Below are positions 1 through 7,911 of a DNA stretch of 43,602 nucleotides, one piece after another (the stretch's first letter is position 1; every line of letters starts with the position of its first letter). A program made the position numbers and the translations under genes. The DNA comes from Muribaculaceae bacterium (GTDB lineage: Bacteria; Bacteroidota; Bacteroidia; Bacteroidales; Muribaculaceae): contig RYWL01000007.1 of the NCBI GenBank assembly GCA_003979155.1, positions 1-43,602 of the forward strand. Reading direction: 5' to 3'. The notes under the pieces are model-generated. The model saw only the letters and a program-made list of their open reading frames with translations, was not told where the DNA came from and ran no database searches.

Positions 1-60
1 TCGCATTGCCTTTGTCGGGAAGTGAGAACGATTTCACGAGGTCTTGCCTTACCGGTATTT
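1..60. repeat. Inverted copy of bases 1501-1560 at the window edge
   Basis: Bases 1-60 match the reverse complement of 1501-1560 with a single difference, at base 56. Similarity ends abruptly near base 61. The copy at 1501-1560 lies inside the S9 peptidase coding sequence, so the copy at the edge is the displaced one. A 60-bp fold-back at the very end of a sequence is typical of an assembly or library chimera. A real inverted duplication cannot be excluded from one sequence. Confidence 0.9.
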
Positions 61-65
61 TCACG

Positions 66-2504
66 ATGCCGAAACAATACCCGACTTATTTGGCAGCAGC
101 CACTGTGTTTGCCGCCAGCGCCGATACCATACCAGTGACTGTGGCAGATTTTGCCGGACCATATCCCATACCGGCACCCTACTCTGTCGACAGCGTAGAT
201 GTGAACAACAAGCCATTTTCTCTTGCTTCGATGCTTGAGGCTCCTGTTGGCCGGGCAACAATGAAACAAGGACGCAGGCTCGAAATTTCGACCCTGCCCT
301 CTTCCGACGCACCTGCGCTCGGCATAATCTCATTCAATATCAGCAACACCTCTTATATAGAACCGGGCATCACAGTCAATGGACTCGGCAAGAACACGAT
401 TTTTGTCGATGGAAAAAAATCTGACGGCAAATGCGCGTTCACTCCCGGCACACATCGTGTAGATATAAAATACCTTTTGCCCGAACACGCATCCGACTCG
501 GCGACTGTCTCCATAGTCACCGACAATCCTTCGGCTCTGCAAATCGGCGACGGCAAGCGGCTCTATACGCTCACCGACGTGCTGCACGGACGCAGAATAA
601 GCGGTGTTTCGGTCTCCCCCGACGGCAAGTACATTATCACTACATATTATACCGGCCTACCCGGAGGAAAAACTACATGGGAGTGGGTTGTGTCGACCAT
701 CGACGGACAAGCCATAGCCCGGAGCAACGAGAGCATCGCATGGATGCCGTCGGGCTCACGCTATTTCCGCACTGCGGCAAGACCGGACGGACGCGCCATT
801 GAAGTGACCGATGCCACCACCGGCACAACATCGCTTTTTGCTGAAAACATACCCGACGGGGTTTTCACAATTTCACCTGATGAAGAATTTATCATCTTCT
901 CAAAGAAAGAGTCCGGTCCGAAAGAAGACAAGGGTGTGTACCGTATTATCGAGCCGGAAGACCGACAGCCCGGCTGGCGCGACCGCACATCGCTCCACCT
1001 CTACGACATTGCCACAGGCATAATGCGTCCTTTGACATTCGGCTCGCACAACACGTATCTGCTCGACATTGCCGACGACGGCTCGAAAATACTTGTCAGC
1101 ACCTCGCGCTCACGCCTCGAAAAGCGCCCGACGACAGTATTCACCGTTGCTACTGTCGACCTAGCAACTCTTAAAGCCGACACTATAGTTGCCGACGACG
1201 GTTTCGTAGGCTCGGCCCGGTTCTCGCCCGACGGCACTAAGATACTTGTTTCCGGTTCACCCGAGGCATTCAACGGCATAGGCAAGAATGTACCCGAAGG
1301 CAAAATTCCAAGCATGACCGACACACAACTGTTCATCTGCGACCTCGCCGGCGGTGACACCAAAGCAATCACACGCAATTTCAACCCCAGCGTATCATCA
1401 TACGACTGGAGCCGGGCCGACGGCAATATATATTTCACAGCCGAAGACCGTGACTGTGTGGCTTTGTTCGCCTACAATACAGCCAATGGCAAATTCATAA
1501 AAATTCCGGTAAGGCAAGACCTCGTGAAATCGTTCTCACTTCCCGACAAAGGCAATGCGATAGCCCTTACAGCACAGAGTATCGATAATCCCGACCGCCT
1601 ATACATATATAATACAAGAAAGGCGCAGTCCACACTGCTCGACGAACCTATGTCGGCCGAGCTCGCCGACATAAATTGGGGCCGGACATCAGCCTGGGAT
1701 TTCGTAAACTCGAACGGCGACACCATATGCGGACGTTTCTATCTGCCGCCTGATTTCGACCCGTCGAAAAAATATCCGATGATTGTGAACTACTACGGCG
1801 GCTGCAGCCCCACAAGCCGCAACTTCGAAAGCCGCTATCCACACCACGCATATGCGGCACAAGGCTATGTGGTATATGTGATTCAGCCAAGCGGAGCCAC
1901 AGGATTCGGACAGGAATTCTCGTCGCGACACGTCAACACAGCAGGCTCAGACCCGGCACGCGATATTATTGAAGGAACAAAACAATTCTGCGTCGAACAC
2001 CCCTATGTCGACAGCAAAGCCATAGGATGCATCGGCGCTTCATACGGTGGATTCATGACACAATACCTCCAGACAATAACCGATATTTTCGCCGCGGCAA
2101 TCTCTCATGCCGGCATCAGCGACCACACCAGCTACTGGGGCGAAGGCTACTGGGGCTACAGCTACAGCGAGGTGTCGATGGCCGAATCATATCCGTGGAG
2201 CGACCGTGACCTGTTCGTAAATCAAAGCCCTCTGTACAACGCCGACAAGATACATACTCCCCTGCTCTTCCTCCACGGCGACGCCGACCACAATGTACCC
2301 GTGGGCGAAAGCATTCAGATGTTTACAGCGCTCAAACTCCTCGGATGCCCAACGGCTTTTGTGGCAGTAGCAGATCAGGACCACCACATTCTCGACTATG
2401 ACAAGCGCCGAAAGTGGCAGGACACCATATTTGCATGGTTCGCAAAATATCTTAAAAACGAACCCGAATGGTGGGACAAACTATATCCGCCTACAGCGTT
2501 GTAA
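66..2504 (+). CDS. Secreted S9-family (DPP IV/prolyl oligopeptidase-like) serine peptidase
   Basis: This is an exported serine exopeptidase or oligopeptidase, expected in the periplasm. The N-terminal half resembles a beta-propeller, with repeated phrases such as VSPDGKY, ISPDEEF and FSPDGTK. The C-terminal alpha/beta-hydrolase domain carries the nucleophile motif GASYGG (Ser near residue 659), the acid in HGDADHNVP (Asp near 739) and the catalytic His in DQDHHI (near 773), counted from ATG 66. From that ATG the product is 812 aa, which is usual for Bacteroidales members. The N-terminus holds a short hydrophobic stretch (LAAATVFAASA) but lacks the usual basic n-region. The reading frame stays open upstream, but only through the 60-base inverted copy at the edge, so the true start may be lost. 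No terminator is obvious downstream. Confidence 0.88.
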   Translation: MPKQYPTYLAAATVFAASADTIPVTVADFAGPYPIPAPYSVDSVDVNNKPFSLASMLEAPVGRATMKQGRRLEISTLPSSDAPALGIISFNISNTSYIEPGITVNGLGKNTIFVDGKKSDGKCAFTPGTHRVDIKYLLPEHASDSATVSIVTDNPSALQIGDGKRLYTLTDVLHGRRISGVSVSPDGKYIITTYYTGLPGGKTTWEWVVSTIDGQAIARSNESIAWMPSGSRYFRTAARPDGRAIEVTDATTGTTSLFAENIPDGVFTISPDEEFIIFSKKESGPKEDKGVYRIIEPEDRQPGWRDRTSLHLYDIATGIMRPLTFGSHNTYLLDIADDGSKILVSTSRSRLEKRPTTVFTVATVDLATLKADTIVADDGFVGSARFSPDGTKILVSGSPEAFNGIGKNVPEGKIPSMTDTQLFICDLAGGDTKAITRNFNPSVSSYDWSRADGNIYFTAEDRDCVALFAYNTANGKFIKIPVRQDLVKSFSLPDKGNAIALTAQSIDNPDRLYIYNTRKAQSTLLDEPMSAELADINWGRTSAWDFVNSNGDTICGRFYLPPDFDPSKKYPMIVNYYGGCSPTSRNFESRYPHHAYAAQGYVVYVIQPSGATGFGQEFSSRHVNTAGSDPARDIIEGTKQFCVEHPYVDSKAIGCIGASYGGFMTQYLQTITDIFAAAISHAGISDHTSYWGEGYWGYSYSEVSMAESYPWSDRDLFVNQSPLYNADKIHTPLLFLHGDADHNVPVGESIQMFTALKLLGCPTAFVAVADQDHHILDYDKRRKWQDTIFAWFAKYLKNEPEWWDKLYPPTAL

Positions 2505-2649
2505 AATTACTTTTGATTCTGTCACATCTTTTATAACTGTCGCTGCTAAAGCGTTAAAAAACAGTTAAAAAGAGATTGCTAATTAAACATTTAATCGTTA
2601 AAGCCGTCCTATAACCAGAAAACAACAAAGACAAACTAAAATTTTGACG

Positions 2650-3228
2650 ATGAAAAAGAAAGTATTAGGTCTCGCACTTATCATTGCTGCCTTCGCAGGC
2701 TTCAACGCAAACGCTCAGGACAACAAAACCTGCAACAATAACTGCACTCCGGCTTCATGCAATCAGGTGTGCAACAACTGCCCCACACAGGCTCCCTGCA
2801 ACGACGCCAACAAAAAAGGCGTACGTCCGGCCAACCGACCAAATCCTTTCGAAGGCCTCAACCTCACCGATGCCCAGAAAGAACAGCTCAAGGCTTTCCG
2901 TGAAAAAAATATGAAAGCCCGCAGCGAGGCTGCCAAGGACAAAAGCCAACGCAATGCCGACAAACGCAAAGAGCGTATCGCCGCAAAAAAGCAGTATCTC
3001 GATGAAGTAAAAGCCATTATCGGCAACGACAACTATGTGATTTTCCTCGAGAACTTCTACCTCAACAACGACGGACAGTCCCGACAGCCCAAGGTAGGCC
3101 AAAACGGCAAAATAGCGTATAAGGACATGCGTCACGGACGCAACCGCCCCAAAGGCTTTTCTCGCGACAGCAAAGCTGCAAATAACAAACAGCAGAGCTA
3201 CACCGCCCAGACTGCACCAAGCAAATAA
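2650..3228 (+). CDS. Secreted Spy/DUF4890-like helical protein with Cys-rich N-terminus
   Basis: This 192-aa product begins with a clear signal peptide (MKKKVLGLALIIAAFAG, cleaved near NANAQ). The first 40 mature residues contain six cysteines (C-N-N-N-C, then four more), followed by a basic, charged helical region. The segment LTDAQKEQLKAFREK resembles the Spy/CpxP and Bacteroidetes DUF4890 families, which are periplasmic helical proteins linked to envelope stress or metal responses. The C-terminus is Gln/Asn/Lys-rich and probably disordered. ATG 2650 is preferred over the in-frame TTG at 2644 because it starts the signal peptide. A strong terminator follows. Function beyond this resemblance is unknown. 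The cysteines could form disulfides or bind metal, which is inference. Confidence 0.75.
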   Translation: MKKKVLGLALIIAAFAGFNANAQDNKTCNNNCTPASCNQVCNNCPTQAPCNDANKKGVRPANRPNPFEGLNLTDAQKEQLKAFREKNMKARSEAAKDKSQRNADKRKERIAAKKQYLDEVKAIIGNDNYVIFLENFYLNNDGQSRQPKVGQNGKIAYKDMRHGRNRPKGFSRDSKAANNKQQSYTAQTAPSK

Positions 3229-3295
3229 AAACCCTATCGCACTGAAATAACCATACACAGACCCCGCTGTGCAGCGGCATCTAAGATTAAAAATC

Positions 3296-3329
3296 CGTCT
3301 GACTCTGTAATTGGAGTCAGACGTTTTTT
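3296..3329 (+). terminator. Rho-independent terminator after the Spy-like gene
   Basis: A perfect 10-bp stem (cgtctgactc at 3296-3305 with gagtcagacg at 3314-3323) has an 8-base loop and is followed by six T residues. Confidence 0.9.
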
Positions 3330-3410
3330 GTACCCCGCACTCTGATTGATTGAACGAAACTGCCGGTTGATTTAAAACACAGCAAATTACAGATTATTAC
3401 AAGCAACATT

Positions 3411-3632
3411 ATGACCATGCTTCTTGCCTGCATTGCCGGCATCTCGCACCCCGTAGGAGGCATCGAAATTACTAATATAATAAATCTGATAGCACACTGA
3501 CCCGTTTACGTGCAGTTACATTCGGTCATGCAGTCGATTGCAGAATGCTCCGCCACCGCCATTTTCTACGGCTGTTATCCGGATCGGAAAGCCGCAAACA
3601 TCAGCCCTGTCGAAGTTATCCGTTACGAATAG
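3411..3632 (+). pseudogene. C-terminal remnant of a MacB/FtsX-type ABC transporter permease
   Basis: In the frame ending at TAG 3630-3632 the last 34 codons read out a canonical MacB/FtsX permease end: IFYGCYPDRKAA followed by NISPVEVIRYE. Intact family members end in patterns like G-Y-P-A-R-K-A-A-N-L-D-P-I-E-A-L-R-Y-E. Upstream in the same frame, PVYVQLHSV fits the segment before the last transmembrane helix, but an in-frame TGA at 3498-3500 interrupts it. The 29 codons before that TGA, from ATG 3411, are hydrophobic and Gly-rich. The rest of the permease and its ATPase are absent, so this is a decayed fragment. Its residues resemble the family too closely for chance. Confidence 0.7.
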
Positions 3633-3781
3633 CTCTCTTGCAACTCCCATGCTCCGCACCCTTTTTAATTAATAAGAATGACGTATCCGCAGCACGATTA
3701 GCAAGGCTGCTCGCCGATGCGTCGTTTTCTTTCATCCTTTTCTTTTTAGTCGGCCTATATATTTTTCTCGCAATTTATATG
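3633..3781. other. Intergenic region between permease remnant and queD
   Basis: No gene is recognisable. An imperfect inverted repeat (gacgtatccgcagc near 3679 pairing with gctgctcgccgatgcgtc near 3706-3723) is followed by a T-rich run and could be an old terminator of the lost permease gene. The last 60 bases are AT-rich and lead into the queD promoter. Confidence 0.4.
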
Positions 3782-3789
3782 TAAATTTG
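3782..3789 (+). promoter_or_regulatory. Bacteroidetes-type -7 box for queD operon
   Basis: TAAATTTG matches TAnnTTTG. It lies about 55 bases before ATG 3844, in an AT-rich stretch. No clear -33 TTTG is seen at the expected spacing. Confidence 0.55.
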
Positions 3790-3843
3790 CATTTGCGCTG
3801 CGACAGAAAAAAACGCGGCAGGACATACAACTTCGAATACATC

Positions 3844-4197
3844 ATGTACTACGTAATAAAACGCATGGAAATTTCAGCCTCACACAGGCTCGACCTTTCT
3901 TATCAAAGCAAGTGCACCAACGCTCACGGTCACAACTGGATTATAACTGTCCACTGTGCCGCCACGCAACTCAATGCCGACGGAATGGTGTGCGACTTCA
4001 AGCACATCAAAGATATGATTCACGGAGCTCTCGACCACAGACATCTCAACGACGTGCTGCCGGTCAACCCCACTGCCGAAAATATTGCCCGGTGGGTCGT
4101 AGACCGTATCCCGGAGTGCTATAAGGCTGTAGTGCAGGAAAGCGAAGGCAACACGGCAATTTATGTCGACGATTCGTTTGATACCACGATGCCATGA
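3844..4197 (+). CDS. queD: 6-carboxy-5,6,7,8-tetrahydropterin synthase QueD
   Basis: QueD converts dihydroneopterin triphosphate to 6-carboxytetrahydropterin, the first committed step toward preQ0 and queuosine. The 117-aa product has the full family signature: zinc ligand His in SASHRL, catalytic Cys followed by T-N-A-H-G-H-N-W with two more zinc histidines, DHRHLND, and the C-terminal Glu in ESEGN. ATG 3844 is chosen because MYYVIKRMEISASH is the normal N-terminus; upstream in-frame codons run into the promoter. It overlaps queE by four bases (ATGA), indicating translational coupling. A downstream step, queC, is not in the window. Confidence 0.93.
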   Translation: MYYVIKRMEISASHRLDLSYQSKCTNAHGHNWIITVHCAATQLNADGMVCDFKHIKDMIHGALDHRHLNDVLPVNPTAENIARWVVDRIPECYKAVVQESEGNTAIYVDDSFDTTMP

Positions 4198-4787
4198 AAG
4201 TAAACGAAATATTCTACTCCCTGCAGGGCGAAGGCCGCTACACCGGCACGCCGGCCGTATTCGTGCGCTTCTCAGGCTGCAACCTCGCATGCGACTTCTG
4301 TGACACCACACATCAGTCCGGCACCGAAATGTCGGAAGACGAAATTATAGAAAACATATGCCGATTCCCTGCCGGGCATGTAGTACTCACCGGTGGCGAG
4401 CCCACGCTGCAAATCACCGCCTCACTGCTCAAGGCCATACGTCGCGCCGGCAAAATAATTCATATGGAGACAAACGGCACCCGCCGGCTTCACGACGATA
4501 TACAGCCGCATATCGACTGGATTACAGTATCGCCGAAATTCGGAAAGAAACCGGCACTGCAGCGTATCGACGAACTCAAAGTGCTGTTCGACATGAATCA
4601 TATCGAATATATCGAAAGTCTCGAAGACACAACCATTACCGACGGTGATTGTTATTATCTACAGCCTTGCGACCGCGGCGACGATACGTACAACAAGGCA
4701 AATCTCGCCCAATGCATCGAATATATAAAATGTCATCCCAAATGGAAGCTGTCGCTCCAGACACATAAATTGCTGGGAATACGCTGA
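4194..4787 (+). CDS. queE: 7-carboxy-7-deazaguanine synthase QueE (radical SAM)
   Basis: QueE rearranges 6-carboxytetrahydropterin to 7-carboxy-7-deazaguanine using S-adenosylmethionine. The 197-aa product opens with MKVNEIFYSLQGEG, typical of QueE. It carries the radical-SAM cluster motif CNLACDFC (CX3CX2C) near residue 30 and the GGEPTL motif around residue 67. TVSPK and a C-terminal LQTHK-x-L-G-I-R ending complete the family pattern. It directly follows and overlaps queD, so substrate and product enzymes are co-expressed. The next gene (CDF transporter) starts 22 bases downstream. Confidence 0.93.
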   Translation: MKVNEIFYSLQGEGRYTGTPAVFVRFSGCNLACDFCDTTHQSGTEMSEDEIIENICRFPAGHVVLTGGEPTLQITASLLKAIRRAGKIIHMETNGTRRLHDDIQPHIDWITVSPKFGKKPALQRIDELKVLFDMNHIEYIESLEDTTITDGDCYYLQPCDRGDDTYNKANLAQCIEYIKCHPKWKLSLQTHKLLGIR

Positions 4788-4809
4788 CGCACCGGCAGAC
4801 TATTTGAGT

Positions 4810-5745
4810 ATGAAAGAGAACCGCAGACACATCGTTGCCCACGACAGTTCCGTCGATGCCGTGCATCAGGCCAGACACGTCACATGGGTCGGATTTTGGC
4901 TCAACGCCGTGCTCGCTGTAGCAAAAGTCGCAGGAGGCATATTCGGGCGAAGCACGGCTCTCGTCGCCGACGGCATACATTCGTTTTCCGATTTCTTCAG
5001 CGACATCATTGTCATCGTCATGGTCGGTGTCGCACGCAAGAGGCCCGACATGGGACACCAATTCGGCCACGGACGCTACGAAGCTCTCGCCACGGTCATC
5101 CTGTCCGTCATACTTATGGCAGTGGCCGCGGCAATTCTTATCGAAAGCATCGACAGAATTATTCTCATATACCGGGGTGCTGTAGTTCCGAAGCCGGCGA
5201 CTATGGCGCTGTACATCATTGCATTCTCTATAATTTCAAAGGAATGGCTATTTCACTACACCATGAGGGTAGGCATACGCATAAACAGCGAAGCCGTGAA
5301 AGCTAACGCATGGCATCACCGCAGCGACGCCTTCTCGTCGGTCGCAACCCTAATAGGTGTCGCCGGAGCTTCTTTCCTTGGCGAGAAATGGCGCATACTC
5401 GACCCTTTTGCCGCTATTGTAGTGTCGGCAATAATTACCTTTGTGAGTGTGAGGATGATTATGCCAGCCATTGGCGAACTGCTCGGCCGTTCGTTGTCGC
5501 ACGAAGAGTGCCTGTCGATCGAAAAAGCGGTGTCCGGCACAGACGGTGTTAAAGGATGGCACTGCCTGCGTACATTCAAAAGCGGAAACGACGCATACAT
5601 CGAAGTTCATATCAAAGTCGACGGAAACATGAATGTGTGCGACGCGCACCGCATAGCCACTGCCGCCGAGCGACACATATGCGGAGCTCTGCCACACATG
5701 TCGGTACATGCCACAACACACATCGAGCCGGCTCAAGGCTCATAA
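4810..5745 (+). CDS. Cation diffusion facilitator (CDF) family metal exporter
   Basis: This is an inner-membrane divalent-cation/proton antiporter of 311 aa. The transport site is visible as LVADGIHSFSDFFSD in TM2 and the HxxxD pair in KANAWHHRSDAFSS in TM5, with about six membrane segments. A cytoplasmic C-terminal domain of about 80 residues (from GTDGVKGWHC) has the ferredoxin-like fold pattern ending in HIEP. Substrate (Zn, Fe, Mn, Co) cannot be told from the sequence. ATG 4810 is used rather than the in-frame TTG 4804. The 22-base gap to queE suggests co-transcription. A metal role tied to queuosine synthesis, whose QueD uses zinc, is only a guess. Confidence 0.88.
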   Translation: MKENRRHIVAHDSSVDAVHQARHVTWVGFWLNAVLAVAKVAGGIFGRSTALVADGIHSFSDFFSDIIVIVMVGVARKRPDMGHQFGHGRYEALATVILSVILMAVAAAILIESIDRIILIYRGAVVPKPATMALYIIAFSIISKEWLFHYTMRVGIRINSEAVKANAWHHRSDAFSSVATLIGVAGASFLGEKWRILDPFAAIVVSAIITFVSVRMIMPAIGELLGRSLSHEECLSIEKAVSGTDGVKGWHCLRTFKSGNDAYIEVHIKVDGNMNVCDAHRIATAAERHICGALPHMSVHATTHIEPAQGS

Positions 5746-5783
5746 TCTCACCCGGCCGATGTTATGTGAGCTCTGTAGTCTAT

Positions 5784-6060
5784 TTAAGCTTTGATAGTGT
5801 CGACGACATAATAGACATCGGCGTCGGTAACGTAAGGGACCGCAGGCAAACAGATACCGACAGCGAATAGAGCCTCGCTTACACCGTCGACGTAGGTTGG
5901 CACGTATATACTGGCTGTGCATGGGTTTCCAAAGCGGGCGAGATTCGATATTGGGCTTATCGAGAGCTAAGCGCAGAGTCTCGACATTGTCATTGGGCTG
6001 ACAATCAGTTACAGCGGCAGAGGCTATGTGCGCCACACCTGCAGCTCCGCCGACAGCACC
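5784..6060 (-). pseudogene. Remnant of a DegT/DnrJ-type PLP-dependent sugar aminotransferase
   Basis: Reading the minus strand, one frame gives ETLRLALDKPNIESRPLWKP then MHSQY. A second frame then gives VPTYVDGVSEALFAVGICLP and a final VTDADVYYVVDTIKA before TAA at 5784-5786. Together these match the C-terminal 90 residues of DegT-family aminotransferases (IESRPLWKPMH ... GVSE-x-LF-x-x-G-x-CLP). A small deletion near 5905-5915 shifts the frame and removes a few residues. The N-terminal three quarters, including the PLP lysine, is missing. It sits 3' of the rml genes on the same strand, so it is probably a relic of a larger surface-polysaccharide cluster. Confidence 0.78.
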
Positions 6061-6208
6061 CGTCACCTATTGCTTGTAGGTGTTTTCCTGGACATTGATG
6101 CTCACATCGGGGTCGAGCGTCGCGGATGAAATCAATCTCGCGTCCCCACATATTCGGTTTACAAAGAAGTATTCGTTGTCACATTGAAAAATTGCTTTCA
6201 GTTTTTTC
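6061..6208. other. Spacer between aminotransferase remnant and rmlB
   Basis: On the minus strand one frame stays open for about 50 codons here (ending N-T-Y-K-Q, stop just before the remnant). I recognise no family and see no hairpin with a T-run. It may be further decayed sequence from the same cluster. Confidence 0.3.
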
Positions 6209-7336
6209 TCACCGATTTTTATACATCTCCTCATAATAGCGCTCATAGTCGCCCGAGGTGATATTGTCGAGCCAGGCCTGGTTGTCGAGATACCAGCGAA
6301 CGGTGCGCTCGATACCCTCCTCGAACTGGAGCGAGGGCTCCCAGCCGAGTTCACTCTGCAGTTTGCGGCTATCGATGGCGTAGCGCATATCGTGGCCGAG
6401 ACGGTCGGTGACATAGGTGATAAGGCGCTCCGACTGCCCCTCCGGGTTGCCGAGCAGACGGTCGACAGTCTTGATGATTACCTTTATGAGGTCGATATTC
6501 TTCCACTCGTTGAAGCCGCCGATGTTGTAGGTTTCGGCCACTTTGCCACGGTGGAAGATGAGGTCTATGGCACGTGCGTGGTCTTCAACGAAGAGCCAGT
6601 CACGCACGTTCTCGCCATTGCCGTAAACCGGCAGCGGTTTACCATGACGTATATTGTTAATGAACAATGGTATGAGCTTTTCGGGAAACTGATATGGGCC
6701 GTAGTTGTTCGAGCAGTTCGTCACAAGTGTTGGCATGCCGTAAGTATCATGATAGGAGCGCACGAAGTGGTCGCTCGACGCTTTCGATGCCGAGTATGGA
6801 GAGTGAGGATTGTATTTCGTGGTCTCGACAAAAAACTCGGTGCCGTAAGCTATATCGTCCTTGCTCGATGCCTTGGTGGTAAAGGGAGCCGGTACGCCCT
6901 CGGGATGTGTGAGCTCGAGTGCGCCGTAGACCTCATCTGTGGAAATGTGGTAGAAGAGCTTGCCTTCATATTTTTCGGGCAGCGACTCCCAGTATTCCTT
7001 GGCGGCCTGCAGCAGCGATAGCGTGCCCATTACGTTTGTGCGTGCGAAAGTGAAAGGGTCTTTGATTGAGCGGTCGACGTGGCTCTCGGCGGCGAGGTGT
7101 ATGATGCCGTCAATGTTGTAGTCTCTCACAATGCGACGCATCGTGTCGAAATCAGCGATGTCGGCCTTGACAAATGTATAGTTCGGTTTGTCCTCTATGT
7201 CTTTGAGGTTGGCGAGATTGCCGGCGTAGGTAAGTTTATCGAGGTTTACAATCCGGTAGTCGGGATATTTGTTTACAAATAGCCGCACTACATGACTGCC
7301 TATGAATCCGGCGCCGCCGGTGACGAGTATGTTCAT
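6209..7336 (-). CDS. rmlB: dTDP-glucose 4,6-dehydratase RmlB
   Basis: RmlB removes water from dTDP-glucose to give dTDP-4-keto-6-deoxyglucose, the branch point for rhamnose and other deoxysugars. The 375-aa product has the NAD-binding motif VTGGAGFIGSH at the N-terminus, the Thr-Asp-Glu catalytic triad in STDEVYG, and the SDR YxxxK motif in YSASKASSDH. SNNYGPYQFPEKLIP and NVRDWLFVEDH are diagnostic of RmlB. Its ATG overlaps the rmlC stop (7333-7336), so it is the last intact gene of an rmlA-rmlC-rmlB unit. An aminotransferase remnant lies downstream. Confidence 0.96.
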   Translation of the reverse strand: MNILVTGGAGFIGSHVVRLFVNKYPDYRIVNLDKLTYAGNLANLKDIEDKPNYTFVKADIADFDTMRRIVRDYNIDGIIHLAAESHVDRSIKDPFTFARTNVMGTLSLLQAAKEYWESLPEKYEGKLFYHISTDEVYGALELTHPEGVPAPFTTKASSKDDIAYGTEFFVETTKYNPHSPYSASKASSDHFVRSYHDTYGMPTLVTNCSNNYGPYQFPEKLIPLFINNIRHGKPLPVYGNGENVRDWLFVEDHARAIDLIFHRGKVAETYNIGGFNEWKNIDLIKVIIKTVDRLLGNPEGQSERLITYVTDRLGHDMRYAIDSRKLQSELGWEPSLQFEEGIERTVRWYLDNQAWLDNITSGDYERYYEEMYKNR

Positions 7337-7908
7337 TTGGCGTATAAGTCTATATTGATATCAAATGGAGAATCGAAGTCGGCGAGCAAGGGATGTCTGG
7401 TGTCTTTGTCGGAGAAAATTGCAGTCGATGGGTCGAGCTTCCAGTCGATGCCGAGACTGCTGTCAGCGATAGAAATTCCGCCGTCGGCCTCGGGGTGATA
7501 GAAATTATCGCATTTGTACTGAAACACAGCCGTATCGCTCAGCACTGCAAAACCGTGGGCAAAGCCACGAGGCACAAAAAACTGCAGATGATTATCCTCC
7601 GAAAGCTCAACCGCAACATGTTTTCCGTATGTGAGTGAACCCTTGCGTATGTCGATAGCGACATCAAGAACGCGACCCTTCACACATCTTACAAGTTTGC
7701 TCTGAGTGAATGGCGGACGCTGGAAATGCAGGCCTCGCATCACGCCGCGAGTCGAGCACGACTCGTTGTCCTGAACGAAGTCGACGTGACGCACTTTATC
7801 GTCGAATTCGCGCTTGGAGTAGCTCTCGAAAAAATATCCGCGTGCGTCGACAAAAATGCGGGGCTTGATAATCACCACCCCTTCAATTTCGGTCTTGATT
7901 ATCTCCAT
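7333..7908 (-). CDS. rmlC: dTDP-4-dehydrorhamnose 3,5-epimerase RmlC
   Basis: RmlC inverts C3 and C5 of dTDP-4-keto-6-deoxyglucose. The 191-aa cupin has the family landmarks: DARGYFFESYSKREF, the catalytic His region RGLHFQRPPFTQSKLVRC, VDVAIDIRKGS-type strand (here LDVAIDIRKGS), and FVPRGFAHGFAVLS with the second active-site His. KCDNFYHPEADGGI closes the barrel. It starts three bases after the rmlA stop and overlaps rmlB by four bases. The dTDP-4-keto-L-rhamnose product would need RmlD, which is not encoded nearby. Confidence 0.95.
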   Translation of the reverse strand: MEIIKTEIEGVVIIKPRIFVDARGYFFESYSKREFDDKVRHVDFVQDNESCSTRGVMRGLHFQRPPFTQSKLVRCVKGRVLDVAIDIRKGSLTYGKHVAVELSEDNHLQFFVPRGFAHGFAVLSDTAVFQYKCDNFYHPEADGGISIADSSLGIDWKLDPSTAIFSDKDTRHPLLADFDSPFDINIDLYAK

Positions 7909-7911
7909 AGT

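Noticed and set aside
2508..2515. TACTTTTG as promoter of the Spy-like gene
   Set aside because: It matches the -7 consensus but lies 135 bases from the ATG, at the end of the preceding gene, without a -33 element.
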